Source: Candidatus Limnocylindrales bacterium
Lineage (GTDB): Bacteria; Moduliflexota; Moduliflexia; Moduliflexales; JAUQPW01
NCBI GenBank assembly: GCA_035559535.1
Contig: DATMBG010000034.1
Coordinates: 1 to 64,000 of the forward strand
DNA: 64,000 nt
Direction: 5' to 3'
Shown here one piece after another: positions 62,306-64,000 of this stretch. Both the position numbers and the translations under genes were made by a program. The first letter of the stretch is position 1, and the number at the start of each line of letters is the position of its first letter. Under the pieces are notes generated by a model. That model saw only the letters and a program-made list of their open reading frames with translations, had not been told where the DNA came from and ran no database searches.

Positions 62306-63337
62306 ATGAGTCACACTCAAAGAGAATCTTTAAAAGTTCTTTTACTTGGGAACATGGCGGTTACTGCCCTGGAGGGTCTCCAGGCAAGGGTTCAAGTACC
62401 TTGTGAATTTATTCCTGTTCCGGGAAAACTGGAGGATCCGAAAGCTCTCTCTTTGATAGAAGAAGCCGACGTGCTGGTGGCGCCCGGTTTTACAAAGAAA
62501 ATGGGGGCAGTTGCAAAGAAACTCCGACTGGTTCAGGCTCCTTTCGCCGGTTTAGAGGCCTTTGACTTAGAGGCGCTTCCTCCAGGTGTTGTTCTGGCCA
62601 ATGTCTATAACCATGAAGTCAGTATTGCGGAATTTGTCCTGATGGCTATGTTGGTTTTGAGTAAACAACTCAAAAAATACGATGCGGATCTAAGACGGGG
62701 TTTCTGGGGTCATAAGCCGTTTTTTGCCGAGCCTTTGGTAGGAGAGTTGCAAAACAAGATTTTAGGTCTTATCGGCTTCGGCCACATTGGTCGGGAGATT
62801 GCCGTGAGGGCGCGGGCTTTTTCCATGAAGATTTGGGCCATCCGAAAACACGGTAAGGAAGGAATTCAGGATTCCAAAGCTCCCCAGATAGATTTCCTTG
62901 GAGGGAAAGAAGATTTACCTCAACTCCTGAGCCAGGCCGATTTTATCGTTCTCTGCTGCCCTCTTACCGAAGAAACCCGGGGTCTCATCGGAACCAGGGA
63001 ATTTAACAGGATGAAACCTACCGCCTATTTAATCAACATTGCCCGGGCCGAAATTGTGAATGAAGAGGCTCTTTATCAGGCTTTATGGGAAAAGAAGATT
63101 GCAGGGGCAGCTCTCGATGTGTGGTACCGGTATCCTCGGGGGTATCCTTCCACTTCCGACGAGCAGTGCTTTCCCTCTCGATTCCCCTTTCAGGATCTGG
63201 ATAACGTGATTATGACCCCGCATATTTCTGGAAGAGCAGAAAGTACCCTTCAAGGTCGTTTACGGGATATAGCAGATAATATAAGTCGGGTATACCACGG
63301 ACAGCCGTTGAAGAACGTGGTGTATGTGGGAAAATAA
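62306..63337 (+). CDS. D-2-hydroxyacid dehydrogenase
   Basis: 343 residues. LGLIGFGHIGREIAVRARAF is the NAD-binding loop, CPLTEETRGLIG and NIARAEIVNEEALYQAL hold the catalytic Arg, and MTPHISGRAEST the catalytic His. The family includes glycerate, phosphoglycerate and hydroxypyruvate reductases; the substrate is not determined. A bidirectional hairpin terminator follows. Confidence 0.9.
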   Translation: MSHTQRESLKVLLLGNMAVTALEGLQARVQVPCEFIPVPGKLEDPKALSLIEEADVLVAPGFTKKMGAVAKKLRLVQAPFAGLEAFDLEALPPGVVLANVYNHEVSIAEFVLMAMLVLSKQLKKYDADLRRGFWGHKPFFAEPLVGELQNKILGLIGFGHIGREIAVRARAFSMKIWAIRKHGKEGIQDSKAPQIDFLGGKEDLPQLLSQADFIVLCCPLTEETRGLIGTREFNRMKPTAYLINIARAEIVNEEALYQALWEKKIAGAALDVWYRYPRGYPSTSDEQCFPSRFPFQDLDNVIMTPHISGRAESTLQGRLRDIADNISRVYHGQPLKNVVYVGK

Positions 63338-63340
63338 AAC

Positions 63341-63421
63341 AAAAGAAAGAACGGAGATACAGGATTTACCATATCTCGTAAAGACGCTCTGCAGGGCGTC
63401 CTATCTACCGTTCTTTCTTTT
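63341..63421. terminator. Bidirectional hairpin terminator
   Basis: AAAAGAAAGAACGGAGAT pairs with ATCTACCGTTCTTTCTTTT. An inner hairpin GACGCTCTGCAGGGCGTC lies at about 63383-63400. It sits between two convergent genes, and A-rich and T-rich ends suit termination on both strands. Confidence 0.7.
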
Positions 63422-63439
63422 TAAACTCCCGGGGTCAAT

Positions 63440-64000
63440 CTAAGCTCTGGACTGAAGCAGTTGGTTCAAGGGAGGTTTAATGTTGGCCTTTTTCTTGAGT
63501 TCTTCTATAAACTCCCGATAGGCCGTACTCTGCTTCTGTTGAAGAAGGCTCCTTCGAAGGTTTTCCTTCTCCTCCTGGAATTTCTTTTCATCGATTCCGG
63601 GCTTTTCTACGACCTTTAAAAGGACGAAACCTCCGGGTGTTTTAATGGGATCACTGACCTGATTTACCTCTAAAGAAAAGGCCGTATGAATGATCTCTTC
63701 TGATTTTTCGGCCATATCATTCAGAAACCATCGTCGGTTGAAGGGTTCCGGTTTAACCGGGGTTAATTGATACTTTTCCAATAAAGATTCCCAGGAAGCC
63801 CCGGCTTTAAGTTCTGCCAGGAACTCGTTGGCTTTTTTCTCGGCCAACTCTGTGGCCTTATTGTCTATAATCTTCTCTTTAACCTGTTCTCTGGCTTCTT
63901 CCAGGGAGGGGATGTAGGAGTCTTTTTTCTCCACAAGCTGCAGGATATAAAATCCGGCACCCGGCACTTCTACCACCTGGCTGATTTCTCCAGGAGAAAG
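63440..64000 (-). CDS. Parvulin-type peptidyl-prolyl isomerase (3' part)
   Basis: The frame continues beyond the right edge; about 186 residues are visible. LSPGEISQVVEVPGAGFYIL is the end of one parvulin/SurA domain, and PIKTPGGFVLLKVVEKPG is a second similar module, both as in PpiD/SurA-type periplasmic foldases. The C-terminal part has a coiled helix (EEKENLRRSLLQQKQSTAY). The class (SurA or membrane-anchored PpiD) cannot be decided without the N-terminus. Confidence 0.82.
   Translation of the reverse strand, partial: LSPGEISQVVEVPGAGFYILQLVEKKDSYIPSLEEAREQVKEKIIDNKATELAEKKANEFLAELKAGASWESLLEKYQLTPVKPEPFNRRWFLNDMAEKSEEIIHTAFSLEVNQVSDPIKTPGGFVLLKVVEKPGIDEKKFQEEKENLRRSLLQQKQSTAYREFIEELKKKANIKPPLNQLLQSRA

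Overview
The window is a stretch of chromosome from an uncultivated-type bacterium of moderate G+C (mid-to-high forties by eye). Its intergenic gaps are rich in small palindromes and short repeats. The lineage cannot be fixed from the sequence. Folate-type genes intermixed with archaeal-type tetrahydromethanopterin (H4MPT) and methanofuran genes point to a lineage with H4MPT-linked C1 metabolism, as known from methylotrophic Proteobacteria, Planctomycetes and NC10-like groups.

Region 1 (1-11.0 kb) is a cofactor island. It holds the tail of a Zn/Mn-binding ABC transporter protein, a CitG-like protein, a zinc-ribbon protein, folP, folK, beta-RFAP synthase, a DUF447 flavoprotein-like gene, a nucleotidyltransferase-like gene, a DUF1464 gene, a FolB-like gene, a dihydropteroate-synthase-like gene, an SDR, and (after a repeat-rich gap) mfnB for methanofuran. 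Region 2 (11-17 kb) holds MazG, a CaiB-type CoA transferase, secreted proteins of unknown function and a phosphoesterase. Region 3 (17.2-24.4 kb) is an aldolase followed by an arginine operon: a P-loop protein, argC, argD, an argF'-type carbamoyltransferase and argB, then a class I amidotransferase. The carbamoyltransferase has Ala at the acetyl/succinyl specificity position, which predicts N-succinyl intermediates. Region 4 (24.4-42.6 kb) is mixed: an exported-protein remnant, a two-component system with two exported proteins, transketolase, an exported double isochorismatase, a HupE/UreJ-like membrane protein whose 5' end lies inside a minisatellite, priA, ssb, alkB, a second CoA transferase, an inositol-phosphatase-family enzyme and a hydrolase.

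Region 5 (about 43-57.1 kb) is an accessory island of different composition. Its right end is a degraded integron: an integrase pseudogene on the + strand, a leader (attI-like) segment, and two minus-strand cassettes (a DUF433/DUF5615 toxin-antitoxin-like pair and an NmrA-like oxidoreductase), each ending in a recognisable attC site. A diverged copy of the leader lies at 46.7-47.1 kb, with minus-strand genes to its left that may be a second, older array. Between the two leaders is a decaying peptide/glycan gene cluster: PqqD-like protein, HPr-kinase-like protein, two glycosyltransferases, a methyltransferase, an AGE epimerase, a frameshifted sulfotransferase and an ABC exporter truncated at both ends.

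Region 6 (57.1-64 kb) starts with an unusual fusion of an M17-aminopeptidase N-terminal-like domain to a CHAT (caspase-like) protease, with its own promoter next to the integron. It continues with a galactonate-dehydratase-like enzyme, a polytopic membrane protein, a 2-hydroxyacid dehydrogenase and the end of a parvulin-type foldase.

The most interesting leads are the M17N-CHAT fusion, the duplicated integron leader with its disrupted integrase, the PqqD-HprK cluster, the succinyl-type arginine route with a possible acyltransferase, and the unassigned genes inside the H4MPT island.
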